Source of the DNA: Rhodospirillaceae bacterium bin65
Lineage (GTDB): Bacteria; Pseudomonadota; Alphaproteobacteria; Bin65
Assembly: GCA_002238725.1 (NCBI GenBank)
Contig: MPMX01000037.1
Span: forward strand, 1 to 43,201
Length of the DNA stretch: 43,201 nt
Direction of reading: 5' to 3'
The position numbers and the translations under genes were made by a program. Each line of letters opens with the position of its first letter. Positions within the stretch are counted from its first letter, which is position 1. The notes beneath the pieces are model-generated. The model did no database searches. It was not told the DNA's origin and saw nothing but the letters and a program-made list of their open reading frames with translations. Below are positions 8,107-14,799 of this stretch, piece by piece.

Positions 8107-8838
8107 ATGAATAACGGACGGGACAAGGTCGCCCTGGTCGCCGGAGCCGGCGATTATCTGGGCAGTGCGATCATGCGGCGCTTCGCCAGGGAAGGCTTCC
8201 ATGCCGTCGGCACCCGGCGGCGCGGCGATCTGGAGACCACGGTCAAGGCCATCGAGGCGGCCGGCGGCACGGCCACCGGCATCCACAACGATGCCCGGGA
8301 CGAGGACCAGGTCGTCGGCCTGATCGAGCGGGTCGAGGCCGATATCGGGCCGATCGAGGTGTTCGTCTACAATATCGGCGGCAACGTGAAATTCTCGATC
8401 CTGGAGACGACGACGCGGGTCTATACCAAGGTCTGGGAGATGTGCGCGCTCGGCGGTTTTCTCACCGGCCGCGAGGTGGCGCGCCGGATGGTCGAGCGCG
8501 AACGCGGCACGATCATCTTCACCGGGGCCACGGCCAGCGTCAAAGCCAACGACGGCTACTGCGCCTTTGCCGGCGGCAAGCACGCCCTGCGGGCATTGGC
8601 GGGCTGCATGGCGCGCGAGCTGATGCCGAAGAACATTCATGTCGGCCATGTCGTCGTCGACGGCCCGATCGATACGCAATGGACCCGGGAGCGGTTCCCC
8701 GACCTGGTCGCCTCGCGGCCCTCCGACGGCCTGCTGCAGCCCGACGACATAGCGGAAAACTACTGGGCGCTGCATAGCCAGAAGCGCAGCTCCTGGACCT
8801 TCGAGATCGACGTTCGGCCGTGGGTCGAACCCTGGTAG
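8107..8838 (+). CDS. atypical short-chain dehydrogenase/reductase (no catalytic Tyr)
   Basis: Rossmann-fold SDR of 243 residues, preceded by GAAAGG six bases before ATG. The nucleotide-binding loop is GAGDYLG (13-19) rather than the usual TGxxxGIG, and NIGGNV stands for the NNAG motif. At the catalytic position the usual YxxxK reads F154-A-G-G-K158: Phe replaces Tyr while Lys is kept, and the Ser position (about 141) is Ala. The C-terminal run ELMPKNIHVGHVVVDGPID is typical of the SDR subgroup in which these residues are missing (recalled as cd05373, SDR_c10). It probably binds NAD(P), but standard carbonyl/alcohol chemistry is doubtful. It sits between the oxidoreductase and the CoA ligase on the same strand. 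Confidence 0.88.
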   Translation: MNNGRDKVALVAGAGDYLGSAIMRRFAREGFHAVGTRRRGDLETTVKAIEAAGGTATGIHNDARDEDQVVGLIERVEADIGPIEVFVYNIGGNVKFSILETTTRVYTKVWEMCALGGFLTGREVARRMVERERGTIIFTGATASVKANDGYCAFAGGKHALRALAGCMARELMPKNIHVGHVVVDGPIDTQWTRERFPDLVASRPSDGLLQPDDIAENYWALHSQKRSSWTFEIDVRPWVEPW

Positions 8839-8877
8839 ATTGACGCCCGGACATAGCGGGCCGGCGGGAAGGCGACA

Positions 8878-10401
8878 TTGCGCAATCGGACACTGGGACA
8901 GGTCCTGCCCAACGCCGCAGCGGCCTATGGCGACAAGCCGGCGCTGGCGTTCGGCGGCAGGTCGTTCAGCTTCAACGACCTCGATGCGATGTCCGCTTCG
9001 ATCGCCAACGGCCTGGCGGCCCGCAACATCGTGGCGGGCGACCGCGTAACCCTCTACGCGCAAAATTGCTGGGAATGGATCGTCAGCTACTATGCGATCG
9101 CCAAGACCGGCGCCGTCATCAACCCCATCAGCGCCATGCTGACGCCGGATGAAGTCGCCTATGTGGTCGGGAACTGCGGCGCCAGGGCGATCGTCTCTTC
9201 GGCCGACAAGGCGGAAGCGCTGCTGGATATCAGGGCGAATACCGACCTCGAGGATGTCATCCTGTTCGGCGGCAGCGCCGCGACGGGAGCGGTCGCCTTC
9301 GAGGACCTGCTGCGCGATGGAAAAGCCGCCTTCGACATTGCACCTGTCGAGCCGGATGCGCTGTCGACGATCTGCTACACATCGGGCACGACCGGACATC
9401 CCAAAGGGGCGATGCAAAGCCACCGGAATGTGGTGATGAACTCGGCCCTGTCGTCGATCATGCACGGCCGCACCGGCGCCGACACGCTGGTTTCTGCCCT
9501 GCCCCTGCCCCACGCCTACGGCAATGTGGGGATGAACAGCACCATGCTCTACGGCATGACCATGGTCCTGCTGCCGCGGTTCGAGGAGACCGCGGTGCTG
9601 GCGGCGATCCAGGAATACCGGGCGACCATGTATGACGGCGTGCCGACCTCCTACATGATGATCCTTGCTCATCCGGACGCCGGGAAATTCGACACCGGAT
9701 CGCTGAACCGCTGCACGACAGGCGGCCAGACGATGCCCGCCGCAAAGGCGCAGGAATTCGAAGAGCGCTTCGGCTGCCCCCTGCTGGAGCTTTGGGGCAT
9801 GACGGAGCTGTCCGGCGTCGGCATCGCCAACTCGTGGTACGGCGAGAACCGGCACGGCTCGGTCGGCGTCACCCTGCCCTATATGGAAAGCCGGATCGCC
9901 GACGCCGAGGATGCGCAGACCACGCTCGACCGCAACGAGCCGGGCGAACTCATGGTGCGCGGCCCGCTCGTGATGCAGGGCTATTTCGGCAACGAAAAGG
10001 CGACCGCGGAGACCATCGAGCCCGACGGCTGGATGCACACGGGCGATATCGCGAAGATGGACGACGACGGCTATGTCTGGATGGTCGACCGCAAGAAGGA
10101 CATGATTCTGACCGGCGGCTACAACGTCTATCCGGCCGAGATCGAACGGGTGCTGGCGCGGCACCCTGCGGTCGCCATGGCGGGCGTGGGTAAACTCGAC
10201 CACGAGACCAAGGGCGAGATCGCCAAGGCATATATCGTGCTGAAACCGGGGACCGGCGCCGACACCGAGGAAATCCGCAGCTTCTGCAAGCAGCACCTGG
10301 CGGCCTACAAGGTGCCGCGCGCGGTGCAATTCGTCGACGCGCTGCCCATAACCAGCACCGGCAAGATCATGCGGCGCGAACTTGCCACACTCGATGTTTG
10401 A
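8878..10401 (+). CDS. AMP-forming acyl-CoA synthetase (ligase)
   Basis: Adenylate-forming enzyme of 507 residues that would activate a carboxylic acid to its CoA thioester through an acyl-AMP. Motifs in order: YTSGTTGHPKGAM (about 166-178), WGMTELSG (about 307), HTGDIAKMDDDGYVWMVDRKKDMI split as GDIAKMDDDGY and VDRKKDMI (about 388-408), GGYNVYPAEIE (about 411) and the acetylation-type lysine in TSTGKIMRREL (K496). The start is TTG at 8878 after GGAAGG, with 39 bp separating it from the SDR stop. The size and motifs fit medium/long-chain fatty-acid or aryl-acid ligases, and the substrate cannot be assigned. It is the entry or salvage step for the CoA pathway implied by the neighbouring hydratase. 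Confidence 0.93.
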   Translation: MRNRTLGQVLPNAAAAYGDKPALAFGGRSFSFNDLDAMSASIANGLAARNIVAGDRVTLYAQNCWEWIVSYYAIAKTGAVINPISAMLTPDEVAYVVGNCGARAIVSSADKAEALLDIRANTDLEDVILFGGSAATGAVAFEDLLRDGKAAFDIAPVEPDALSTICYTSGTTGHPKGAMQSHRNVVMNSALSSIMHGRTGADTLVSALPLPHAYGNVGMNSTMLYGMTMVLLPRFEETAVLAAIQEYRATMYDGVPTSYMMILAHPDAGKFDTGSLNRCTTGGQTMPAAKAQEFEERFGCPLLELWGMTELSGVGIANSWYGENRHGSVGVTLPYMESRIADAEDAQTTLDRNEPGELMVRGPLVMQGYFGNEKATAETIEPDGWMHTGDIAKMDDDGYVWMVDRKKDMILTGGYNVYPAEIERVLARHPAVAMAGVGKLDHETKGEIAKAYIVLKPGTGADTEEIRSFCKQHLAAYKVPRAVQFVDALPITSTGKIMRRELATLDV

Positions 10402-10429
10402 GTAACGACGGGAACTAGGGGATCCAGCC

Positions 10430-11452
10430 ATGGACGGCATCTCTAAATTCCGCAGCCCGATTGCAGACCCGGTCGTCCTCGAGATGGCCAGGGAACGCGG
10501 CATGGACGAGGTGCCGCTGTTTGCCGACGGCCGGCGCAACATGCCCGCGCAAGCCTGGCGCGCGGCCTTCGAGCGATGGGCGGAGCTGGCGCCGGAGCGC
10601 GACGGGCCGGTCAATCCGGAGCGGACCGCCGTCGCAGACCCGGCGGAATTGACCCGGCTCATCAAGGACAAGGCGCAGGAGCTGGGCGCCGACGATGTCG
10701 GCGTCTGCGAGCTGACGCCGGTCATGATCAACGAGGGCTACAGCTTTCCGCACAAATACGTCATCTCGCTGCTGCTGGAGGAGAAGTACAAAGCCGTTCT
10801 CGGCGGCGCGCTCGCGGTCGAGATGGAGACCATCGACGTCTATGTGCGCTGCGCGGAGGTTTCGACCGAACTCGGCAAGTACATCCGCAGCATCGGCTAT
10901 CCGGCCATGGCCGACCATAACGGCACCATGGATCTGCAGGCGATCCCGGCCATGGTGGCCGGCGGCCTCGGCGAATTGGGCAAGAACGGTTCGATGCTGC
11001 ACCGCCGGTTCGGCGCCAGCTTCCGTCCCGGCTTCGTGCTCACCGACCTGCCCCTGGTCCCGGACGAACCCGATCTGTTCGGGGTCCAGGACTACTGCAT
11101 GAATTGCCGGCTGTGCGAGAACAACTGCCCGCCGGCGGCGATTGCGGGCTCGGACGACTATGTGATGACCGACGGCTACAAGCGCTGGCTGATCGACATT
11201 CCGAAATGCTACGAGGCCAGCCGCCTGCGCGACGAGTATTGCCATATCTGCGTCGACGTCTGCCCTTATGTGCACAAGGAAAACGGCGATGCGGAGAAGC
11301 GCAGCCTCTACAAGCAGTTCATGGGCAAGCGCCGCAAGGCCGGCTGGCGCTCGCCCCAATGGTTCCTCGAGGACGAGGAAGAAATGCTGAGCGGCGGCGG
11401 GCGGCGCGAACCGCTCCCGACCCTGCGGTCCGAACCCCGCTCTCGGGCCTGA
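10430..11452 (+). CDS. reductive-dehalogenase/QueG-like double [4Fe-4S] protein
   Basis: Soluble protein of 340 residues with no Tat or Sec signal. The N-terminal half (IKDKAQELGADDVGVCELTP, about 72-92) resembles the cobalamin-binding region shared by reductive dehalogenases and epoxyqueuosine reductase. The C-terminal part holds two cluster motifs: C223-x2-C226-x2-C229-x3-C233-P and C260...C271-x2-C274-x3-C278-P. Respiratory dehalogenases are longer, Tat-exported and paired with a membrane anchor; QueG is a stand-alone tRNA enzyme. This protein is neither in context, being 28 bp after a CoA ligase and 20 bp before a hydratase. Inference: a cytoplasmic electron-transfer or corrinoid-dependent reductive step within the pathway, perhaps drawing on ferredoxin reduced by the 2-oxoacid oxidoreductase. 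Cobalamin binding is unproven. Confidence 0.82.
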   Translation: MDGISKFRSPIADPVVLEMARERGMDEVPLFADGRRNMPAQAWRAAFERWAELAPERDGPVNPERTAVADPAELTRLIKDKAQELGADDVGVCELTPVMINEGYSFPHKYVISLLLEEKYKAVLGGALAVEMETIDVYVRCAEVSTELGKYIRSIGYPAMADHNGTMDLQAIPAMVAGGLGELGKNGSMLHRRFGASFRPGFVLTDLPLVPDEPDLFGVQDYCMNCRLCENNCPPAAIAGSDDYVMTDGYKRWLIDIPKCYEASRLRDEYCHICVDVCPYVHKENGDAEKRSLYKQFMGKRRKAGWRSPQWFLEDEEEMLSGGGRREPLPTLRSEPRSRA

Positions 11453-11472
11453 CGGTTATCGGGAGGTTGGAT

Positions 11473-12309
11473 ATGTCGGCACGAACGATCGACCTGGGCA
11501 CGGACGAACTGCTGTGCGCCATAGCCAATCACGTCGCGACGATCACGCTGAACCGGCCGGAGAAGCGCAACGCGCTGGGCGATACGCTGACGCCGGCGCT
11601 GCGCGAAGCGCTGCTCAGGGTGGAAGCCGATCCCGACGTGCGGGCCGTAATCGTCACCGGTGCGGGAACCGCCTTCTGCGCCGGCGGCGATGTCACCGGC
11701 CTGGGCCGGCCCTTCAACGAGGGAACGGCGGAGGCGCCGCGCCGCAGCGCCGACGACGCCATCCGCGGCTTGCAGCACAAGCAGGACACGTTGACCCTGC
11801 GGCTCTACCACCTCGCCAAGCCGACGATCGCCGTTCTGCCCGGCCCGGCGGCGGGCGCGGGCATGTCGATCGCGCTGGCCTGCGACATCCGCCTTGCCGC
11901 CGAACGCGCCTTCCTCGCGCCGGGCTTCGTCAATATCGGCCTGTCCGGCGACTACGGCGGAAGCTGGTTCCTCACCCGGCTGGTCGGGCCGGGCCGGGCC
12001 AAGGAAATCTACTTCACCGGCCGCCGGGTCCACGCCGCAGAGGCGCTCGCGCTCGGCGTCTTCAACGAGGTCGTGCCGGATGCGGAACTCGCCGCCCGGG
12101 CGCGCGAACTGGCCGGCGCCATCGCCGCCGGCCCGCCGGTCGCCCTGCGCTACATGAAAGAGAACTTCAATCGCGCCGGCGTCGCCGACCTCAAGACCTG
12201 CCTCGACATGGAGGCCGACCGCACGATCCGCTCGGCCCGGACCGAAGACCATCTCGAAGGGGTCGATGCCTTCATGGCGAAGCGCAAGCCGAATTTCGCG
12301 GGCCGGTAG
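11473..12309 (+). CDS. enoyl-CoA hydratase/isomerase (crotonase family)
   Basis: Crotonase-fold protein of 278 residues starting at ATG 11473 after a strong GGGAGG. The oxyanion-hole signature is GAGTAFCAGGDV (63-74), and the second conserved region is PAAGAGMSIALACDIRLA (about 127). In the active-site loop GLSGDYGGSWFLTRLVG the position often filled by Glu or Pro-Asp is SGDYGG. Hydratase, isomerase or hydrolase activity on an acyl-CoA is possible. It ends the six-gene run that begins at 4120. The following 157 bp holds the promoter of the arsenic operon. Confidence 0.92.
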   Translation: MSARTIDLGTDELLCAIANHVATITLNRPEKRNALGDTLTPALREALLRVEADPDVRAVIVTGAGTAFCAGGDVTGLGRPFNEGTAEAPRRSADDAIRGLQHKQDTLTLRLYHLAKPTIAVLPGPAAGAGMSIALACDIRLAAERAFLAPGFVNIGLSGDYGGSWFLTRLVGPGRAKEIYFTGRRVHAAEALALGVFNEVVPDAELAARARELAGAIAAGPPVALRYMKENFNRAGVADLKTCLDMEADRTIRSARTEDHLEGVDAFMAKRKPNFAGR

Positions 12310-12407
12310 CGGTTTCGCCGCAGGGCCGACCTGCGCTGCACGTCGACGGGAGCCGCGTTCGAACGACATTCGACAGGAGGGCAGCCGGAGGGCGGTCGTT
12401 TCGTGAT

Positions 12408-12419
12408 CGAAAAATATCG
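12408..12419. promoter_or_regulatory. second, degenerate ArsR operator-like box
   Basis: CGAAAAATATCG at 12408-12419 differs at two positions from the core CGATAATTATCG of the perfect palindrome downstream. The two centres are 43 bp apart, about four helical turns. It lies just upstream of the likely -35 element, so it could be a weaker auxiliary site. The match could also be chance in an AT-rich stretch. Confidence 0.35.
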
Positions 12420-12431
12420 GGAAATTCCCTC

Positions 12432-12464
12432 TTGCCATTCTCCGGTAATTCGATAATTATCGAA
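12432..12464 (+). promoter_or_regulatory. arsR promoter with overlapping palindromic operator
   Basis: TTGCCA (12432-12437) and TAATTA (12454-12459) are separated by 16 bp and fit a sigma-70 promoter. The perfect 16-bp palindrome TTCGATAATTATCGAA (12449-12464) covers the -10 and ends 2 bp before the arsR ATG. Binding of dimeric ArsR here would block RNA polymerase. Transcription would begin at about 12466, giving an almost leaderless message, in keeping with the absence of a ribosome-binding site before the ATG. Confidence 0.7.
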
Positions 12465-12466
12465 AT

Positions 12467-12802
12467 ATGAAAATAGCAACGGCCACCGACGCCTTCGCCG
12501 CGCTGTCGCAGGAGACGCGCTTGGCCGCCTTCCGGCTGCTGGTGCGGGCCGGGCCGGCGGGGCTGCCGGCCGGAGAGATCGCCCGGACGCTGGGTACGGC
12601 GCCGTCCACGCTCTCGACCCATCTCGGCCTGCTGCAGAGGGCCGGGCTGGTGTCGTCGGAGCGGCGCTCCCGCCGGATCGTCTACCGGGCGGATTTCGAC
12701 GGCGTCGGCGCGCTGATGCGCTATCTGATGGAAGACTGCTGCAAGGGCCACAAGACCGTTCAGGCGGCGGTCCGCGCCGCGATCGAGGACGAAGCGGCCT
12801 GA
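12467..12802 (+). CDS. arsR: ArsR-family metalloregulator (arsenic-responsive repressor)
   Basis: Winged-helix repressor of 111 residues. The DNA-recognition region is PSTLSTHLGLLQRAGLV (about 46-62), followed by the wing SERRSRRIVYRAD. It lacks the ELCVCDL metal motif of the plasmid R773 type. Instead it has a vicinal pair C91-C92 in MEDCCKGHK near the C-terminus. C-terminal pairs of this kind bind As(III) or methylarsenite in characterised regulators from Acidithiobacillus and Shewanella. The start is the ATG two bases after the operator palindrome, and no purine-rich ribosome-binding site precedes it. It heads arsI, arsC and the aquaporin gene on the same strand, which it presumably represses together with itself. 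Confidence 0.93.
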   Translation: MKIATATDAFAALSQETRLAAFRLLVRAGPAGLPAGEIARTLGTAPSTLSTHLGLLQRAGLVSSERRSRRIVYRADFDGVGALMRYLMEDCCKGHKTVQAAVRAAIEDEAA

Positions 12803-12835
12803 CCGGCCGGAAACGGCGCAAGAGGAGAATCGGCG

Positions 12836-13276
12836 ATGAAGCGTTTTCATGTGCATCTGAACGTCGCGGACCTGGACCGGACGGTGCAGTTCTACCGCAC
12901 CCTGTTCGGCGCCGCGCCGGACAAGCTGAAGGACGACTACGCCCAGTGGATGCTGGACGATCCGGCCGTCAATTTCGCCGTCTCGACACAGAAATGCTGC
13001 GACGGCGACGGCGGCGGCGTATCGCACCTCGGCTTCCAGGTCGAGGACGACGCCGGCCTGGCCGAGATCACCCGGTCGCTGACCGACGCCGAGCAGGCGG
13101 TCTTCCAGGAGAGGGAAAATCTCTGCTGCTACGCCAAGGGCAACAAGACCTGGGCGTCCGACCCGGACGGCGTGGTGTGGGAAACCTTCCACCGCCTGGA
13201 CCATTCCGAAACGATGGGCCGGGACGAGGCGCGCGACGCCGAAATCGAAGACCTGCACGAACGGGCGGCAATATAG
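12836..13276 (+). CDS. arsI: ArsI-type C-As lyase / CadI-like VOC dioxygenase
   Basis: Vicinal-oxygen-chelate protein of 146 residues, preceded by AGAGGAGA eight bases before ATG. Characterised ArsI enzymes are Fe(II) dioxygenases that cut the carbon-arsenic bond of trivalent methyl or aryl arsenicals. The candidate metal ligands are His5 or His7 (RFHVHLN), His64 (VSHLGF) and Glu116 (VWETFH). The substrate-binding vicinal cysteines are C97-C98 in ENLCCYAKGNKTW. A second pair, C54-C55 (QKCCDGDGGG), is also present and less usual. Placement directly after an ArsR with its own cysteine pair supports a role against organoarsenicals. The alternative name is cadmium-induced CadI, which has the same fold. 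Confidence 0.9.
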   Translation: MKRFHVHLNVADLDRTVQFYRTLFGAAPDKLKDDYAQWMLDDPAVNFAVSTQKCCDGDGGGVSHLGFQVEDDAGLAEITRSLTDAEQAVFQERENLCCYAKGNKTWASDPDGVVWETFHRLDHSETMGRDEARDAEIEDLHERAAI

Positions 13277-13435
13277 CGCCGACCCATCGCCGCGCGCGCC
13301 GGCCGGGGCCGAGCGCGACCGGCCCTCGCAACCCGGCCTGTCACAAAAGAGTAACGGCGGTGTGGAACCTTTCGCCGGCCTGCAGGGGCGTCCTGCCCTT
13401 GGGCGGAAGCGATGGGCAGGAGGTCCGCGGCAGCC

Positions 13436-13939
13436 ATGACGACCGACGACAGGTCCTTCAACGTCCTGTTCCTGTGCACCGGCAACTCGGCGCGCAGCAT
13501 CATCGCCGAGGCGATTCTGGAGCGCGAAGGCATGGGCCGGTTCGCGGCCTACAGCGCGGGCAGCAATCCGGCCGGGCAGGTCAATTTCCATGCGCTCGAC
13601 CTGCTGCGCAACCTGAACCACGACGTATCGCGCTATCGCTCCAAGGACTGGACCGAGTTCGCCGCCCCCGATGCGCCGCCGTTGGACTTCGTCTTCACCG
13701 TTTGCGACAACGCCGCCCGGGAGGTCTGCCCGGTCTGGCCCGGCCAGCCCATGTCGGCGCACTGGGGCATTCCGGACCCGGCGGCCGTGACCGGCAGCGC
13801 GCCGGAGATCGCCGCCGCCTTCGCCGACACCTACCGGATGCTGACCAACCGGATCTCGATCTTCGTCAACCTGCCGATCGGCGCGCTCGACAAGCTGGCT
13901 CTGCAGGAGCGGCTCGACGACATCGGCCGGACGGGCTGA
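13436..13939 (+). CDS. arsC: arsenate reductase, low-molecular-weight phosphatase type
   Basis: LMW protein-tyrosine-phosphatase fold of 167 residues that reduces As(V) to As(III) in this context. The active-site loop is C14-TGNSA-R20-S. The relay cysteines C90 and C98 (VCDNAAREVC) match the redox cysteines of thioredoxin- or mycothiol-type ArsC, and the DP pair of the phosphatase fold is in WGIPDP. The start is uncertain: ATG 13436 follows AGGAGG by 12 bases, and an in-frame ATG 13412 would add eight residues (MGRRSAAA). The product As(III) can leave through the aquaglyceroporin encoded 37 bp downstream. There is no arsB or acr3 pump in the window. Confidence 0.92.
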   Translation: MTTDDRSFNVLFLCTGNSARSIIAEAILEREGMGRFAAYSAGSNPAGQVNFHALDLLRNLNHDVSRYRSKDWTEFAAPDAPPLDFVFTVCDNAAREVCPVWPGQPMSAHWGIPDPAAVTGSAPEIAAAFADTYRMLTNRISIFVNLPIGALDKLALQERLDDIGRTG

Positions 13940-13976
13940 CCGCCCCGGCCGGCGGCGCGCCCGAGACGCTCAGCCC

Positions 13977-14645
13977 GTGACCTTCTCTTTCGCCCGGAAA
14001 CTGGCCGCCGAAGCCCTCGGCACCGCCTTCCTGCTCGCAACCGTCGTCGGCTCCGGAATCATGGCGGAGACGCTGGCCGGCGGCAACGTGGCGCTCGCCC
14101 TGCTCGGCAACACGGTGGCCACGGGCGCCATCCTGATGGTGCTGATCCTGATCTTCGGGCCGGTATCGGGCGCCCATTTCAACCCGGCGGTCACGCTCAG
14201 CTTCCTGATCCGGCGGGAGATCGGCGCGCGCGACGCGGCGGTCTACGTCGTCGTCCAGATCGCCGCCGGGCTGGCCGGCGTGCTGGCCGCCCATCTGATG
14301 TTCGGCGAGCCGGCCTTCGCCGCCTCGATGAAGGGCCGCACCGGCATCGGCCAGTGGACCGGCGAGTTCGTCGCCACCTTCGGCCTGGTCGCGACGATCC
14401 TGGGCACCGTCCGGTTCCGGCCGGAGGCGACGGCCTACGCCGTTGGCCTGTTCATCTCGGCCGGCTACTGGTTCACCTCGTCGACCTCGTTCGCCAACCC
14501 GGCGGTCACCATCGCCCGCAGCCTGACCGATACCTTCTCCGGCATCATGCCGGCCCACGCGCCGGGCTTCGTCCTGGCGCAGCTCGCGGGCGCCGTCGCC
14601 GCGACGCTGGTTTTCGGCTGGCTACTGAAAGACGGGAACAACTGA
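13977..14645 (+). CDS. aqpS: aquaglyceroporin of the ars operon (AqpS-like MIP channel)
   Basis: MIP-family channel of 222 residues starting at GTG 13977. The two half-helix signatures are HFNPAVT (NPA 69-71) and FANPAVTIARS (NPA 174-176). Six hydrophobic segments fit the aquaporin fold. The run GYWFTSSTSFANPAVT is close to AqpS of the Sinorhizobium meliloti ars operon, where arsenite made by ArsC flows out down its gradient. Gene order arsR-arsI-arsC-aqpS supports the same job here. It follows arsC by 37 bp. Confidence 0.9.
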   Translation: MTFSFARKLAAEALGTAFLLATVVGSGIMAETLAGGNVALALLGNTVATGAILMVLILIFGPVSGAHFNPAVTLSFLIRREIGARDAAVYVVVQIAAGLAGVLAAHLMFGEPAFAASMKGRTGIGQWTGEFVATFGLVATILGTVRFRPEATAYAVGLFISAGYWFTSSTSFANPAVTIARSLTDTFSGIMPAHAPGFVLAQLAGAVAATLVFGWLLKDGNN

Positions 14646-14799
14646 CCGGCGGGCGCAAGTCCGCGCTGCGGCGCGTTTCCAATATTGTCGGCAACCCGGT
14701 AAGGCTATAGGGGCACCATGCGAACCAATCGGCGCGCCGGCTTGCGGCGCGCTCTTCCCGGACCTGCGTTCGCCGGCATCTCCCGCCAAAGGCCGAATT

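Noticed and set aside
7795..10731. A 978-codon open frame opposite the SDR, ligase and Fe-S genes
   Set aside because: It covers three well-supported genes on the other strand, has low-complexity content and no family motif; third-position GC leaves the opposite strand free of stops.
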